This document shows, one piece after another, positions 52,897 through 62,799 of a stretch of DNA of 64,000 nt; the first letter of the stretch is position 1, and each line of letters begins with the position of its first letter. Made by a program: the position numbers and the translations under genes. The notes under the pieces were generated by a model. It was not told the DNA's origin and ran no database searches. It saw only the letters and a list, made by a program, of their open reading frames with translations. Source of the DNA: Eukaryota sp. TZLM1-RC (lineage: Eukaryota > Metamonada: BaSk clade); the NCBI GenBank assembly GCA_040285825.1, contig JAUPSS010000004.1:3142550-3206549 (forward strand). The letters are read 5' to 3'.

Positions 52897-53060
52897 ATTA
52901 AAAATAGAGAATGTATTAAATCATGTATTGGAATTCAAGCCGAACGCAAATCATAAAAATATGATGTAACGAAATTGATAGCTAATACTGATAGAAAGAG
53001 GCAACCCATCATCTTTTATTTATTTTATTATATTTTATTATCTAAATTCCCCCAGTAATC

Positions 53061-55319
53061 CTAACTAAGAAATAGTATTTGATCAGCCAGTATTAATGAA
53101 TCTTTCAGTCCATTCCGTACTGAATACTTACCAACATCCCCAACAAAAGCAAGCTCTGTGTCAAAGTCTTCAATGGAAAATGGTCCTGAATCACGAGCTA
53201 ATTCGTTCAGCTTTTGCCTACACTGGGACACTAAATCTGCCAATAAATTAATAAAAAAACGACTCATTCTAGTAGTTCGTTTGGTTAAAGTAGTCACACA
53301 TGAGTTCCAACTAGATAAATGCCTTACAACTTCAAACAATTTTTGTTCAAAATCTTGTATTTGTGTAACAGAAAAAGATTGGGAATAGCGGTGTAATGAT
53401 TCATACAGCTCCAGTAATGTTAATATTACAAAACCGCCATTATTCCATGAATCAATTTTGTTGGAATATGCGGATAATAAATTTAAAGCAGCTTGCTGAA
53501 TACTAATTTGTTTGGCCGACAATAGTTCCGCTCCAAGACTTCCAATGAGAAGTGAGTGGACGGTAGAGAATTCTGAAGCAAGAAAGAGCGAGGTGGCATA
53601 GACTAAAAATGAACCAAGTTTGAGATCACTCGTGTAGATAGATCGGGCCTTGACTGAGATTGATTTAAAAACAAATTCTTTTGAAATATTTAATTTTTTG
53701 GTTAAGAAGAGAATATCATCATTTTCTGAAAACCTACCAAATTCAATTACCTCAGGAATCTTGACATTTCTGGATATAAGTAGACCAACAATCCTAGATC
53801 TACAAGAATCATTTGGATGAAAAAGAGCGGCACAAACCGCCCATCGCCACAAACCTAGTTTCTCTAGGTTAAAACAAACTTCTAAAGGAATTTCTTGATT
53901 TAATATTCCTAATCCTGATAATAAAATATGAGTAACAAATACTGAAAAGAAATTACGAGGTTCATCATTAAAAGACCAGGGGTTGTGTAATTTTTGAATA
54001 GTGATTGGTTCCCCCGAGAATGATTTAATTAAATTAAAGATAATGTCTATGCTGTGATTCTCCTCGTTTTTAGGCGAATTAATAATTCCTTGGTCTATTA
54101 AAGTACAAAATTCAGAAACTAAATCAACAATTTTGGTACCAGGTTCAATGTTATACCATAGATAACAGGCAAAGGCAACTAACCAATCATTCCCGACTGT
54201 CATTGACACGTCACCAGCCAAAATTGCCAGAATAGGAAAGAGGTCAAAAAGTGGATGACTGTCGGTCATATTATTGACTGCTGACACTATTAACGGTCGA
54301 GATTCCCCTGACCTTGATGACGTGATCAGAGGGGCAATTTCAGGAAACTTCTCAAGACTCAATGCTGTAGCTTTCAATATATTACCACGCAAAATGTTGG
54401 TAAAAATATTAGCCAAAACAGAATTATTCCTGACCGTCTCATCATCAATCACAATTGATTGATTGCTTAACACATCACCACACCAACTGGACAAATCTCG
54501 TATTCTCTGATGGTAAAGTCTATAATCATTAGCAGTATAGTCGTTCTCATTGAACAAAACCCGAGAATTTTCGCTTGATATTCCCCACAAAGTAGATATC
54601 AAAGAAATAACTTTGGGGAGTCTTGTTGAATAACTTGTTCCTTTAAACATTAAACTGAGGGATTTGCAGAGATTGCTGGTGACAAATGGGGATTTTAGCA
54701 TGGCTAAGGGTACGGGATGAGAACTAAAGTCAACGCTGGATAGTATCGAATCACAAATACAAGTAATTAAATGATTTTCTATTTCGTCCTTTTTAGGAAT
54801 CACTTCTGGCTCAGGTTCTGGGTAGGGTGGTGCAGATTCCATTGCCTCCATCATTGGTTCTTCTACTTCCACATCCTCTTCCCCTTGTTCTTGGGGAGGA
54901 GAAGGGGCATGGAAAAGTTGGGATGTGGAGGGAACTGCAGGTTCAGGAGACACAGACTCCGAAAACATGGAGAAGGAAGGAATAGGTGAATATTGGAGTG
55001 GTGGGACAGGTTCATCAAGGGAATGATCGCTATCTTCTTCCTCTTCAAAAAGATGAGATGACGTAATAGGGTGTCGTGATGGTGGAGGAAAAATGCGAGA
55101 AGTGGGGGGACGGTCAGATTGGGGTGGCGAAGGTCCTCGATGCTGAGCAGGAACTTGATGCAGAGAAGAAGTGATTGGTGCTTTAGGACCAAAAACAGTA
55201 GGGGATGCTCTGTAGGCAGGTGGTAGTCTTTCCGTTGAAAGCTCTGTTGTAGGAATTTGTTCAGGAATAGACTCATCTTCCGATTCCGATTCATCAAAGG
55301 CAAATGTGACAGGAGACAT
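53061..55319 (-). CDS. NUP96: Nup96/Nup145C-type nucleoporin
   Basis: The product is 752 residues. Residues 1-180 are disordered and rich in P, S, T and E. The C-terminal ~570 residues are helical and follow the Nup96 (NUP98-NUP96 C-terminal half) pattern: FPEIAPLITSSRSGESRP, then FPILAILAGDV..DWLVAFACYLWY, ALFHPNDSCRSRIVGLLISRNV, FLTKKLNISKEFVFKSIS.KA..IY, GAELLSAKQIS. Nup96 is a core scaffold of the Y (Nup84/107) complex of the nuclear pore, pairing with Sec13. No FG repeats and no autoproteolysis site precede it, so it appears as a separate gene rather than a NUP98-NUP96 fusion. The frame is intact. Its upstream flank borders the Fanzor-bearing element. Confidence 0.75.
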   Translation of the reverse strand: MSPVTFAFDESESEDESIPEQIPTTELSTERLPPAYRASPTVFGPKAPITSSLHQVPAQHRGPSPPQSDRPPTSRIFPPPSRHPITSSHLFEEEEDSDHSLDEPVPPLQYSPIPSFSMFSESVSPEPAVPSTSQLFHAPSPPQEQGEEDVEVEEPMMEAMESAPPYPEPEPEVIPKKDEIENHLITCICDSILSSVDFSSHPVPLAMLKSPFVTSNLCKSLSLMFKGTSYSTRLPKVISLISTLWGISSENSRVLFNENDYTANDYRLYHQRIRDLSSWCGDVLSNQSIVIDDETVRNNSVLANIFTNILRGNILKATALSLEKFPEIAPLITSSRSGESRPLIVSAVNNMTDSHPLFDLFPILAILAGDVSMTVGNDWLVAFACYLWYNIEPGTKIVDLVSEFCTLIDQGIINSPKNEENHSIDIIFNLIKSFSGEPITIQKLHNPWSFNDEPRNFFSVFVTHILLSGLGILNQEIPLEVCFNLEKLGLWRWAVCAALFHPNDSCRSRIVGLLISRNVKIPEVIEFGRFSENDDILFLTKKLNISKEFVFKSISVKARSIYTSDLKLGSFLVYATSLFLASEFSTVHSLLIGSLGAELLSAKQISIQQAALNLLSAYSNKIDSWNNGGFVILTLLELYESLHRYSQSFSVTQIQDFEQKLFEVVRHLSSWNSCVTTLTKRTTRMSRFFINLLADLVSQCRQKLNELARDSGPFSIEDFDTELAFVGDVGKYSVRNGLKDSLILADQILFLS

Positions 55320-55446
55320 TTGTTAAAAGAACAAAAAAGATGTAAAATAGTTGCAACTTGATGTGAAGAATGAATTTCTATCAAAACGCACTTCTGGCTT
55401 TTGACCAATTCAAGCAATCTTGATAGATGTTAAGCATACTTTAGTT

Positions 55447-55479
55447 CTATCACTATATGATATCACGATCAAATGATAG
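55447..55479. other. Hairpin next to the Fanzor stop codon
   Basis: CTATCA (55447-55452) and TGATAG (55474-55479) form inverted arms, with a TGATATCA palindrome between them. In TnpB/Fanzor loci the guide RNA scaffold overlaps or follows the 3' end of the nuclease gene, so this is a candidate structural element of such an RNA. The link is inference. Confidence 0.3.
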
Positions 55480-57446
55480 TTAAAGCAGCAACAGCACAAT
55501 ACGCGTACAGGTACGCAATACATGGAAAAACACTTGTCTATGGGGTCTCCCGAACGCCTCAGGTCTTTCATTGTAGTAGTGCTCACTTATGGCATTCTCC
55601 AGTTGGTTTCTGGAAGCTGAGATGTCCCTCGACCAGAGTGTCTGACATTTAGGGCAAACAAACTTATCATTGTTTACCCTCCCATCATCGTGATACAACT
55701 TTTGATTGAATACCTTACAGCAATTCGTTTTGGCAGATGTGTAGAATTCATCTCCATTAGGCTTCACATATGTAAAATGTTTCTGAATCTCCTTCAAAAA
55801 GCGCTTCCTTGGGGTTTTCACAGATTGTCTTGATGGCCCATCACCTCCACTACCAAACCAAATTATGGTTTCTCTTCCATTAGCCATTAGTTTAATTTTT
55901 TCAATAAATCCCATTATTCTATTTTGCCTTCTTATAAAAAAATCAAACTTGTTGCGGCGCAGGGCTCGGCGATCTCCATTTATCAGCAGTTGGTCTAGTA
56001 TAGTTCTCGGACGGAAGTCGGGATTGCTGATTTCTTCCTGTGTCGGTACCCACATCAAAGGCATTGCTACTTCATTAAGATATTTGTGTAAATTCTTAGC
56101 AAAATAGCAATTTGGTGATGCATGGGTCAGGACCGGTGGGTGAATGATCTTCCTTGCCTTTGGATTGAGAACAAGGTCCGAAAGTTGATGATCAACATTG
56201 TTATTATCAATTCTTGATCCAATTGAATAACCACACAAATTTTTGTGATTAGGATCAATTGCACAAAATGAATATTCACATGGATCAACTGGCGGAGGCT
56301 CATAGGCGTCGTCAGATCTTCGGCGTTGCCTTGGACGGACCTGTTGTTGAAGTCTAGCGTTTCGCTTCCGACTCTTTGCAGGTATATCGAGTTCCCCACT
56401 GGCTATGGTGGTTGCCAATTCTCTGGCTGTCCGGCGATTCTTATTTTTTTGGGGGCAAAAGAAAAAGTGAAGAGGACTGAAACAGCATCTGACGTGATTG
56501 TGTAAGTGAGATACTTCTTTTTTCTGAAAAAGGCAAACGGATCTTTCAGCAGACAGTGGTTGGCATTAAAAAAGAGAAAATGCTTTTCCAGTTGTTGACC
56601 AAAAGGGATAAAGCCAGGAGAATAACTGGCGGATGGGCACACGGCATTTCTTCGCATGGTGTCAGATGCAATATTTTCCAGAAAGGATAAAGAAGTTAGC
56701 CCAGCAGTGAATAAGAAGGTGATGTTGTTTGGATTGAGATCAACATTGTCCAGCATCAACATAGTGTCAAAACGATGAGGGTCGGCAACTTGCTCAGTAA
56801 ATAGGTCCATTATGTACTCATGGTGATCATCATCATACCATGTGCGCAAAGAGTCAGGAATAGTGGCTGCAGTCGTGTTCACCACCAATGAAGCATATTT
56901 CTTTGGGCAAGGGCACTCAAAGAAGGTAGCCATTGTCCGGAAGAAGTTCAGCTTCCAGGAGACAGGGCCATCAGTAAGTATTTGACAAAAGCTGTTCGCC
57001 ATTCGCAGTGCGCGAAAGCTTTTGATGTCAGAGTGGCACCAGTTGTCGGTTCCCTTCTAAAAGCCAATTTGAGAAAACGGCCAGCCAGGTCGGAAAGAGA
57101 CATCATTGAGTGCGCGGTACATTTCCATATGATTCTCGAATGGGCATCTCACAGTCGGATGAGGTACCATTACAATGTCTTGCCATTGATACCAAAACTG
57201 TTGTTGATATAGCCAGAAAGCCATTTCCGGATATTGCAAGACGAACAGCTGTGCTAACTGGGCAGTAAGCACAGTGACAGTTCGAATATAGCGAAACTGT
57301 CTTTCCATTAAAACAAGAGCTGCAGTAGAGAAGAACTGAGCAGCACTTGCTGGAACTGTCGTCTTGCTGTCGTTTATTGGTTGCTCACGACGGTTAACCT
57401 CCCAGGGGAGTACACGCCCTCGACGTGGCAACTCTGGATTTGCCAT
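55480..57446 (-). pseudogene. Fanzor (eukaryotic TnpB-like RNA-guided nuclease family), interrupted
   Basis: Three pieces form one ~655-residue protein. Piece 1 (57057-57446) starts MANPELPRRG and ends at TAG; after that stop the same frame continues KGTDNWCHSDIK into piece 2 (to 56403), which ends with TYTITSDAVSVLFTF, a Fanzor-like 'TDG.SVSF' strand. Piece 3 (55480-56418) is one frame away; the shift lies near an A7 run (56444-56450). Piece 3 has the RuvC-like core: AIDPNHKNL (D at 56254-56256), FGSGGDGP, then DEFYTS at ~55745, a CPKC half-ribbon and LWSRDISASRN (D at 55624). This order is that of Fanzor/TnpB. The first Cys pair of the ribbon reads NCCKV instead of CxxC. One stop plus one frameshift suggest recent inactivation, or unusual decoding. 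Confidence 0.75.
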
Positions 57447-57577
57447 TGGGGTGAATTTGTCATTTGAGAAAAGATCAGACAGTCAACAATAAAAATTTGA
57501 TTTATTCACAACTTCTTACATCTATACAAATAAAAAGCCTGAGCAAAATGATAACTAAACACTATAATACGTGATAT

Positions 57578-57823
57578 TTAAGCTGCCTTAACTATTTTCT
57601 TTGTTGAAAGGGTTACAGTTGAAGGAGTTTTCTCGGTGATAACAGTAGCATATCCAATCAAGAAAACGTGTTGTTTTAATGAGTCCGTATAAAGTTTTTT
57701 TGGGGCATTGACAAAACAGGTCCACCTGAGTTTTTCATTTTGCAGATTTGGGTCCATCCATAAACGCTTTTGCATAAATTGGGCCCTTGTTCTCATTCTC
57801 ACTGGTGTTATCTTCTCCATCAC
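57578..57823 (-). CDS. Small unrecognised frame between Fanzor and MULE transposase
   Basis: An 81-residue basic polypeptide (MMEKITPVRMRTRAQFM..) in the same orientation as the transposon genes. It has no domain I know. AATAAA signals around 57490-57540 separate it from Fanzor. It could be an accessory protein of the element, part of the transposase tail, or chance. Confidence 0.3.
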   Translation of the reverse strand: MMEKITPVRMRTRAQFMQKRLWMDPNLQNEKLRWTCFVNAPKKLYTDSLKQHVFLIGYATVITEKTPSTVTLSTKKIVKAA

Positions 57824-57952
57824 TGTCCTATTGTTCTTTTAATAAACTTTGTCACTTCTGTCACTGATTCTGATATTCTCTATCAATGCTAAATATACAC
57901 TTTTATTATGAACATGAACATTTATACATATCGAAAACTCAACCTCAATACT

Positions 57953-58546
57953 TCAACAGCTCATCCAATGGAGACAATCCAGATACATGGATGTCAAAGT
58001 GGATGTCAAAGCGCTTACCCAATGATCTGGTCCAATTTTTGCCAAATAATCACTGGCTTTTGGAGAGACAATACAGATCTCTTCACAGTGGGATTGGTAT
58101 TCTGCAACTGTCAAAGCCCTAGCTGTTTCCCACACTTTAATCAATAAAGCTTTGTTTCTAAATCGTTTTGCTACATTATCTGCAAGATGCTTCACACAAT
58201 AACCATGATACTGATTGGGGAAAATGTAGCTCACAGCATCAATCAGACCCTTCTGCCGGTCAGATAAGAAAGTCCAATTACTTGTTCTCAACAAAGCATG
58301 CAGATGTTGCAAGAAAAAACGCCATTCTCTACCGTTTTCTATTTCACAAATACCAAAGGCAATGGGATAAATTCTACCTAACGCATCTACTGTGCAAGCA
58401 GCCAGCAATACACCACCAAAATCACCAGTTAAGTGTGTTCCATCCAAAGTGATCAGAGGCCTACAGAAGCGAATACTATGTAAAGTAGAGTTAAACGAGA
58501 GGAATAGGCGTTGAAATCGTGAGGTTTGTGGACAAGTTTGTAGACG
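57953..58546 (-). pseudogene. Mutator-like (MULE) transposase fragment
   Basis: On the minus strand the frame reads QRLFLSFNSTLHSIRFCRPL, then ITLDGTHLTGDFGGVLLAAC, IYPIAFGICEIENGREWRFFL, FLSDRQKGLIDAV, YHGYCVKHLADNV and ends SDYLAKIGPDHW. This is the central MULE transposase domain: DGTHLKG and SDRQKG hold the first two catalytic aspartates and CRPV/YC.RHL are standard. The N-terminal DNA-binding region and the C-terminal part (with the zinc knuckle) are missing: the frame is closed by stops at 58547 and after HWMSC at 57953. The fragment is ~195 residues of a normal 500-800. Confidence 0.8.
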
Positions 58547-58560
58547 TCATTGGTAAGAAG

Positions 58561-58788
58561 TTTACTGGTGGAAGGTTGAATCGGAGAAGGTCCCGTTTTT
58601 GCAAATTTATGTTGACAAGAGGTCCTTTTTTGTCAATTTCTCAGTTTTTTTTCATAATGAGGATCAACTTGACACTTCTTCAATCCTAAAATAGAAACCA
58701 CTCAACCTAACCATGACTCTTGACAGGACAACATTCACAACTTCCTTCGTGACCATGGTACCTCTACCATCCTGTCAATTACCATCCT
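58561..58788. other. Intergenic DNA, no gene seen
   Basis: Contains a repeated CCATCCTGT motif at 58766-58791. A small exon starting ATGACTCTTGAC at 58712 could splice to the next frame, but no convincing splice pair is visible. Confidence 0.3.
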
Positions 58789-59121
58789 GTGAATTCCAAT
58801 AGAAATTACAATAATACTCTATTCGGAATTGTTGTGTTGATAACCAATGTCCGCAGACCAGTATCTGCTTCCTTTCAAAACTCTCGTCGATATTCATCTG
58901 TCGATAACTTTCTCTCATCTGGATCTTTTCGCTCTGATGAAGACCCTTCCAAGCTTCAGACACGTCTCAACCAAGTCCAACAAGAACTGATTGATCTGAC
59001 GAAACGCTATGCTTCTTATAACGCGTACGCCAGAGTCAAGGAGTTTCAACTCGCTCTGGAAGAAAGAGATTCCATTATTTCATCTCTCCACAACGATATA
59101 ACTCTTGAGTTAATTTTATAA
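58789..59121 (+). CDS. Small coiled-coil protein, unrecognised
   Basis: The frame gives up to 110 residues. From RRPVSASFQNSRRYSSVDNF on, the composition is S/R-rich. A heptad-like coiled coil (KLQTRLNQVQQELIDLTKRY .. EFQLALEERDSIISSL) then fills the C-terminal half. The first ~20 residues (MNSNRNYNNTLFGIVV) look untypical and may be leader or intron, with GTCCGCAG just before RRPVS as a possible acceptor. It could be a host gene of flagellar or cytoskeletal type. Evidence is limited to composition. Confidence 0.4.
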   Translation: MNSNRNYNNTLFGIVVLITNVRRPVSASFQNSRRYSSVDNFLSSGSFRSDEDPSKLQTRLNQVQQELIDLTKRYASYNAYARVKEFQLALEERDSIISSLHNDITLELIL

Positions 59122-59700
59122 CATCAACTAAAATAAACTTTCTTTCTTGAAAGAATTTTATGTAAGACCCAAAATTGATACCAATTATTATTTACTATTT
59201 TCACTATGTAAATCAACCACTTGATTCAAAGTTGAAGAAACATTTTTAATAATAAAATGGCTGACCCTTTTTTTATTTTGATAAATAAGGGATAAGACAA
59301 AAATTCTCAATCGACTGCACTGGTTCCAATACAGATTGTTTTTTTTTTGATTTCACCAAATTGGTACATGACGAATCGTTCCCTTATTCCTGATTGGCAA
59401 AGGACTGCTCTTTGGCGCAAATTTCAATTGCCAGAAACAGTGAAGAATGTTTAAAAATCAAAAAGGTGATGTGAAATTCACTCAAGGATTCCCCTATTCA
59501 TCCCTTTTTTGTCATTTATAGAAGATACATACATACAGTGTGATGTGAACTCTTCTACAAATCCATTAAGAAACAATTCAATCAATTTTCCACTACTTTT
59601 CGACAACCAAAAGCTCTTTATTTTCATCATTTCTATAAGTTTGTTCACCTCTAAGTTGGGTGGAGTCCAGTTTTCCTCGATTTTAAATAAGTATATCTTT
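59122..59700. other. Intergenic DNA, no gene seen
   Basis: It contains GTGAAATTCAC at 59471, the box also found in the repeats at 36.44 and 63.35 kb, here followed by GGATTCCCC. A 67-residue frame at 59509-59712 is not supported. Confidence 0.4.
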
Positions 59701-61345
59701 AATTTCTCATAATGAATTTAGATTTGCTGAAGGAGGTGATGAATGCGACCTTTCTAATTTCGGATTAATTAAGTTCAATTAATTTCTAGGCAAATGAATA
59801 TATTGAATTTCATTTAAATCCCAATAAATTTTTTTATGATTGGTTATTGTCCCAGATCTTTGTGATAAAGGATTTTGCTGTTCTTTTCACTAACTATAGT
59901 AGTGATGCTTTTAAATTTCTTGGTTCCTGGTTAAAAAAATGGGCCTCAAATTGTGCAATAATTACAATGTATCTTTAACAAATTGAAAATTGAACATGAA
60001 TCAATTTCTTCTTTGGATTTAGAATAAAATATTAAATTCCTGATGCTTCAAATTTATTAAACTTAGGGAATAACCCAGATTTTTGGATCTTGTGCTCCTT
60101 GTACAACAATGGATTTTTGTCGAGCCTTTTATTCAACCATACCTGGGCATGACACCCACCCTCGTTTGTCATGACACTGTCATGACACGTTTGTCATGAC
60201 AATTCCGTCATGACAATCATGACACTCATGACAAAATGTTAATTTATTTTTTTTAGAAAATTTTATTTTTTTATTTTTAAAACTGGAATAATTATTGAGA
60301 TAAAAAAAATGTTAATTTATTGGTTGCTAATAAGGTCAAAACAGTTTTCATTCAATAAATGAGGGTGGGTGTCATGCCCAGGTATGTTTTATTGTGATGT
60401 TCAACTATTATAACAAGTGACTGAACTACTAAAATCAGACTGTCATAAACCATGACAAAAAGGCTGTTTGTCATGACGTCATGCCCAGGTATGTATTCAA
60501 CTAAGTCAGAATCCTTTGCTGTTTTATTGATTGACAAAAATGTTTAAACAATCAAGTTTTTGTTCCACAAATTTAAGAATGGATGGTATTACAAAGTCGT
60601 CGATTTTGTGCTATCAGCTTGTTTGACTGAAGGAAAAACTTTTCTTTATGAATATTTCCATAGAATTCTGGAAGTTTTTAAATTGTTAGATCGTAATACT
60701 AAATTATATTTGAATGACTTATCTTTGAACTTGAAAGATTGACATCTCAAATTTGAACCAAATGCTTTTCTCATTCAACTCAATCAATTTTCCACCTTTG
60801 TCATTAGAATTTGAATTTTTTTGTAGCAAAAATAGTCACAAATTGAATATTCTATGAAAAAATAGAAGAGATCAGTTACTGGATTCTTGTGATAAAACAT
60901 TTATAACAAAAATTGCCTAACAGTTTGGTACTCCTTTAGAAGATTCTGGCTGGACTTCAAAGATGAAACTTTGCTCATTAATCAGGCGTGATGAATTACC
61001 CCATAATAACTCGGAGATGTTGTCGAAACATCAAAATTACTCATTAGTTGACATTTGTTGCAAACATTGTATTACCTTCAGAAGCAAGGTAAATGATGCT
61101 GCAGGAGACTAATTATGTTGTAAGCGCAAGTCTCATACATTTGAATCATTTTCGGAACCTCCTTTGGCAAAATCTTGAAGTTGAGGGGATCTTGGCTACT
61201 CACTTGATGTTTTGCTATTTATATTTTATTTTTGTCCACAATATTCGCACGTCTAATTGTAAGTCTACTGTTCTGGAATGTGAAAATTCTGTTTATGAAA
61301 GTGTAATTCATTTTTCTGTTGGTGGTATTATTTGCTCAATTTAAT
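59701..61345 (+). mobile_element. LINE family C remains, interrupted by a hAT-like MITE
   Basis: Plus-strand fragments follow the LINE order: SDAFKFLGSWL (connector after RT, near 59905), then after the MITE a 60-residue helical piece (60560-60742), then CKHCITFRSKVNDA (60.96-61.12 kb) and an endonuclease remnant up to 61345. All are out of frame and riddled with stops. The match is to the copies at 1-1090 and 26.7-27.8 kb. Confidence 0.5.
60138..60493. mobile_element. hAT-like MITE, 356 bp, 8-bp target duplication
   Basis: It begins CATACCTGGGCATGAC and ends GTCATGCCCAGGTATG, perfect 16-bp terminal inverted repeats. TATTCAAC lies on both sides (60130-60137 and 60494-60501), an 8-bp duplication as made by hAT transposases. 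It has no coding capacity. Inside, a second inverted copy of the left end (60361-60387, extended by ACCCACCCTC) and a cluster of GTCATGAC palindromes (60160-60235) give strong folding potential. Confidence 0.8.
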
Positions 61346-61347
61346 TG

Positions 61348-61469
61348 AAAATGAATTTATTTTAAAATTTCGCCATTACGGTTTGCTTTAATTTGATGAA
61401 ATAATTCATTTGATAAAAAAACTTAAATTAATTTATTTGAATAAAAACTTGTCGCCATCGTTCTTGATT
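61348..61469 (-). repeat. ~120-bp dispersed repeat, copy 2
   Basis: Reverse complement of 14469-14590 with few differences. See the first copy. Confidence 0.75.
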
Positions 61470-61581
61470 GTCAGTTCTTGATTGTCAATTGTCGTTGATA
61501 TCGACTCCATATCTTTAAGAAAATGAACTCCTAGTCCATGGATCAACTCTCTCCAATTCCAACAATTTCTCTCTTTTTGCA

Positions 61582-61902
61582 ATGGCCTCTCGGGAAGTGC
61601 TGTCGGATGTATCTCGCCAATCCATTCCAACAACCACGGAACTCTCCTCTACTGCTGAAGAATCACTTTCTCCTCCTCTTCGCTCTATCAACCACCAATT
61701 GTTGTCATCCGTGTCATACACTGCTTCTCAATGGCCCTCTCCTTCCCATCCTAACAAACCTCAATCCGACTCAAAACGAGATTAAATTAGGTCTGATGGA
61801 TGTTCTTTTCAAAGACCCTCTCCAGAACCTGCAATAGATGACATCTCCTCATTTGAAAAGGACTTGACACCATTTCCCGATCGATCGGAAAAAAATGATT
61901 GA
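61582..61902 (+). pseudogene. Unrecognised degraded frame with one in-frame stop
   Basis: MASREVLSDVSRQSIPTTTE.. runs 67 residues to TAA, then the same frame continues SDGCSFQRPSPEPAIDDISS for a further ~37 codons to TGA. Both parts are S/P/T-rich and gene-like in composition. It may be a pseudogene N-terminus. No family is recognised. Confidence 0.3.
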
Positions 61903-61904
61903 TA

Positions 61905-62270
61905 TTACTTCAGTTCGCGTGATATGGCAAAAGCTTCATGTAAGGAGGACCTTTGCAACCAGAAGTGAGAATGGAGGCATAGAGATTGGATGAAACATTG
62001 GAAGTGGAAAGACGTGATCCTAAATAAGAGCAGAAACCTTTATGGAGATCAACAACTTCACGTGCACAGGTAAAAACTACTTCCAGAACAGGCTAAGTAA
62101 AAGAAAAAGCCTCCACTCTGATGTTAATGAATTCAAGAATAGCCGAAAACTTTCCAAGGGAGAAGAAAAAACCAGAAGGGAGAGAAGTAGATGTTGACGT
62201 TGCAGTAAGTGGAGTTGGATTGAACTTGCAAGTGATTTCCCGGTTTTGTGGTTAGCAGAGCTTAGCCTAA
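61905..62270 (-). pseudogene. Unrecognised degraded frame, minus strand
   Basis: A minus-strand polypeptide of ~120 codons with one internal stop (.. FSAILEFINIRVEAFSF, stop, PVLEVVFTCAREVVDLHKGF .. GCKGPPYMKLLPYH) looks like real protein sequence in composition. I do not recognise it. Confidence 0.25.
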
Positions 62271-62526
62271 AGTCACATCTAACAGAGTTGACTCTTAAAA
62301 GTTTCCATGAACGGTTGGAGTGACTGCCATCCAATCATGCTCAAAACCTAATTCAGCAAAAGATGGCGAAGAAAAAAAGGACGCATCGTGAACATCAGGA
62401 AGGACCGATGGAGTTCAGGCGCCAAGAATCGGGGTAAAATGAGACATTGAATATAATGAGAATATAAAATGCTTATGAAATGCGTTTAGGTTCTCGATTT
62501 TGAAAAAGCAAAGAATTTGTCCCAAT

Positions 62527-62650
62527 TTCTTCTCTCCCATGGTTGATCATCCAGGTAGTTTCTTGTGTATGTTACACAGAGGGTTGCTCCTTGAGCCTCG
62601 TGCTCTTCCGTGTGGTCATTACTTTTGCCGTTCGTGCCTTGATGAGTAGT
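62527..62650 (+). pseudogene. RING-finger fragment, copy 1
   Basis: The plus strand reads LLLEPRALPCGHYFCRSCLDE and then a stop, the central part of a C3HC4 RING (C..H..C..C). The first CxxC and the last CPxC are missing or out of frame. An inverted, similar copy lies at 62800-62955. RING domains are E3 ubiquitin ligase modules. Confidence 0.55.
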
Positions 62651-62799
62651 TGAGTTTGAACAAACTTGTTCTTCCTGTCCTCTGACGTTCTTAGTGTTCG
62701 TTTGAGACAAGAAAACTTCCCAAGATCGACCGAATGAATAACATAGGGCTTCAGCACATCCTTCATTAGGTCTTCCAACTGATAGTTCCGTGATACTTC

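Larger units (their letters stand above)
55340..58560 (-). mobile_element. Decayed Mutator-like element with Fanzor cargo (limits uncertain)
   Basis: Two minus-strand features of transposon type lie side by side between the Nup96 leader and 58.56 kb: a MULE transposase fragment (57953-58546) and a Fanzor gene (55480-57446), with an 81-codon frame between them. Fanzor proteins are known passengers of several eukaryotic DNA transposons, including MuDR-type. I could not find terminal inverted repeats or a 9-bp duplication by eye, so the stated ends are only the outermost plausible limits. Confidence 0.6.

Noticed and set aside
54863-55417. 184-residue minus frame rich in H and L
   Set aside because: Alternate frame of the proline-rich Nup96 N-terminus.
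56127-56399. 90-residue frame inside the Fanzor region
   Set aside because: Overlaps the RuvC-like frame and shows no domain of its own.
57886-58147. Plus-strand frames opposite the MULE transposase
   Set aside because: The minus strand encodes a recognisable transposase, so these are shadows.
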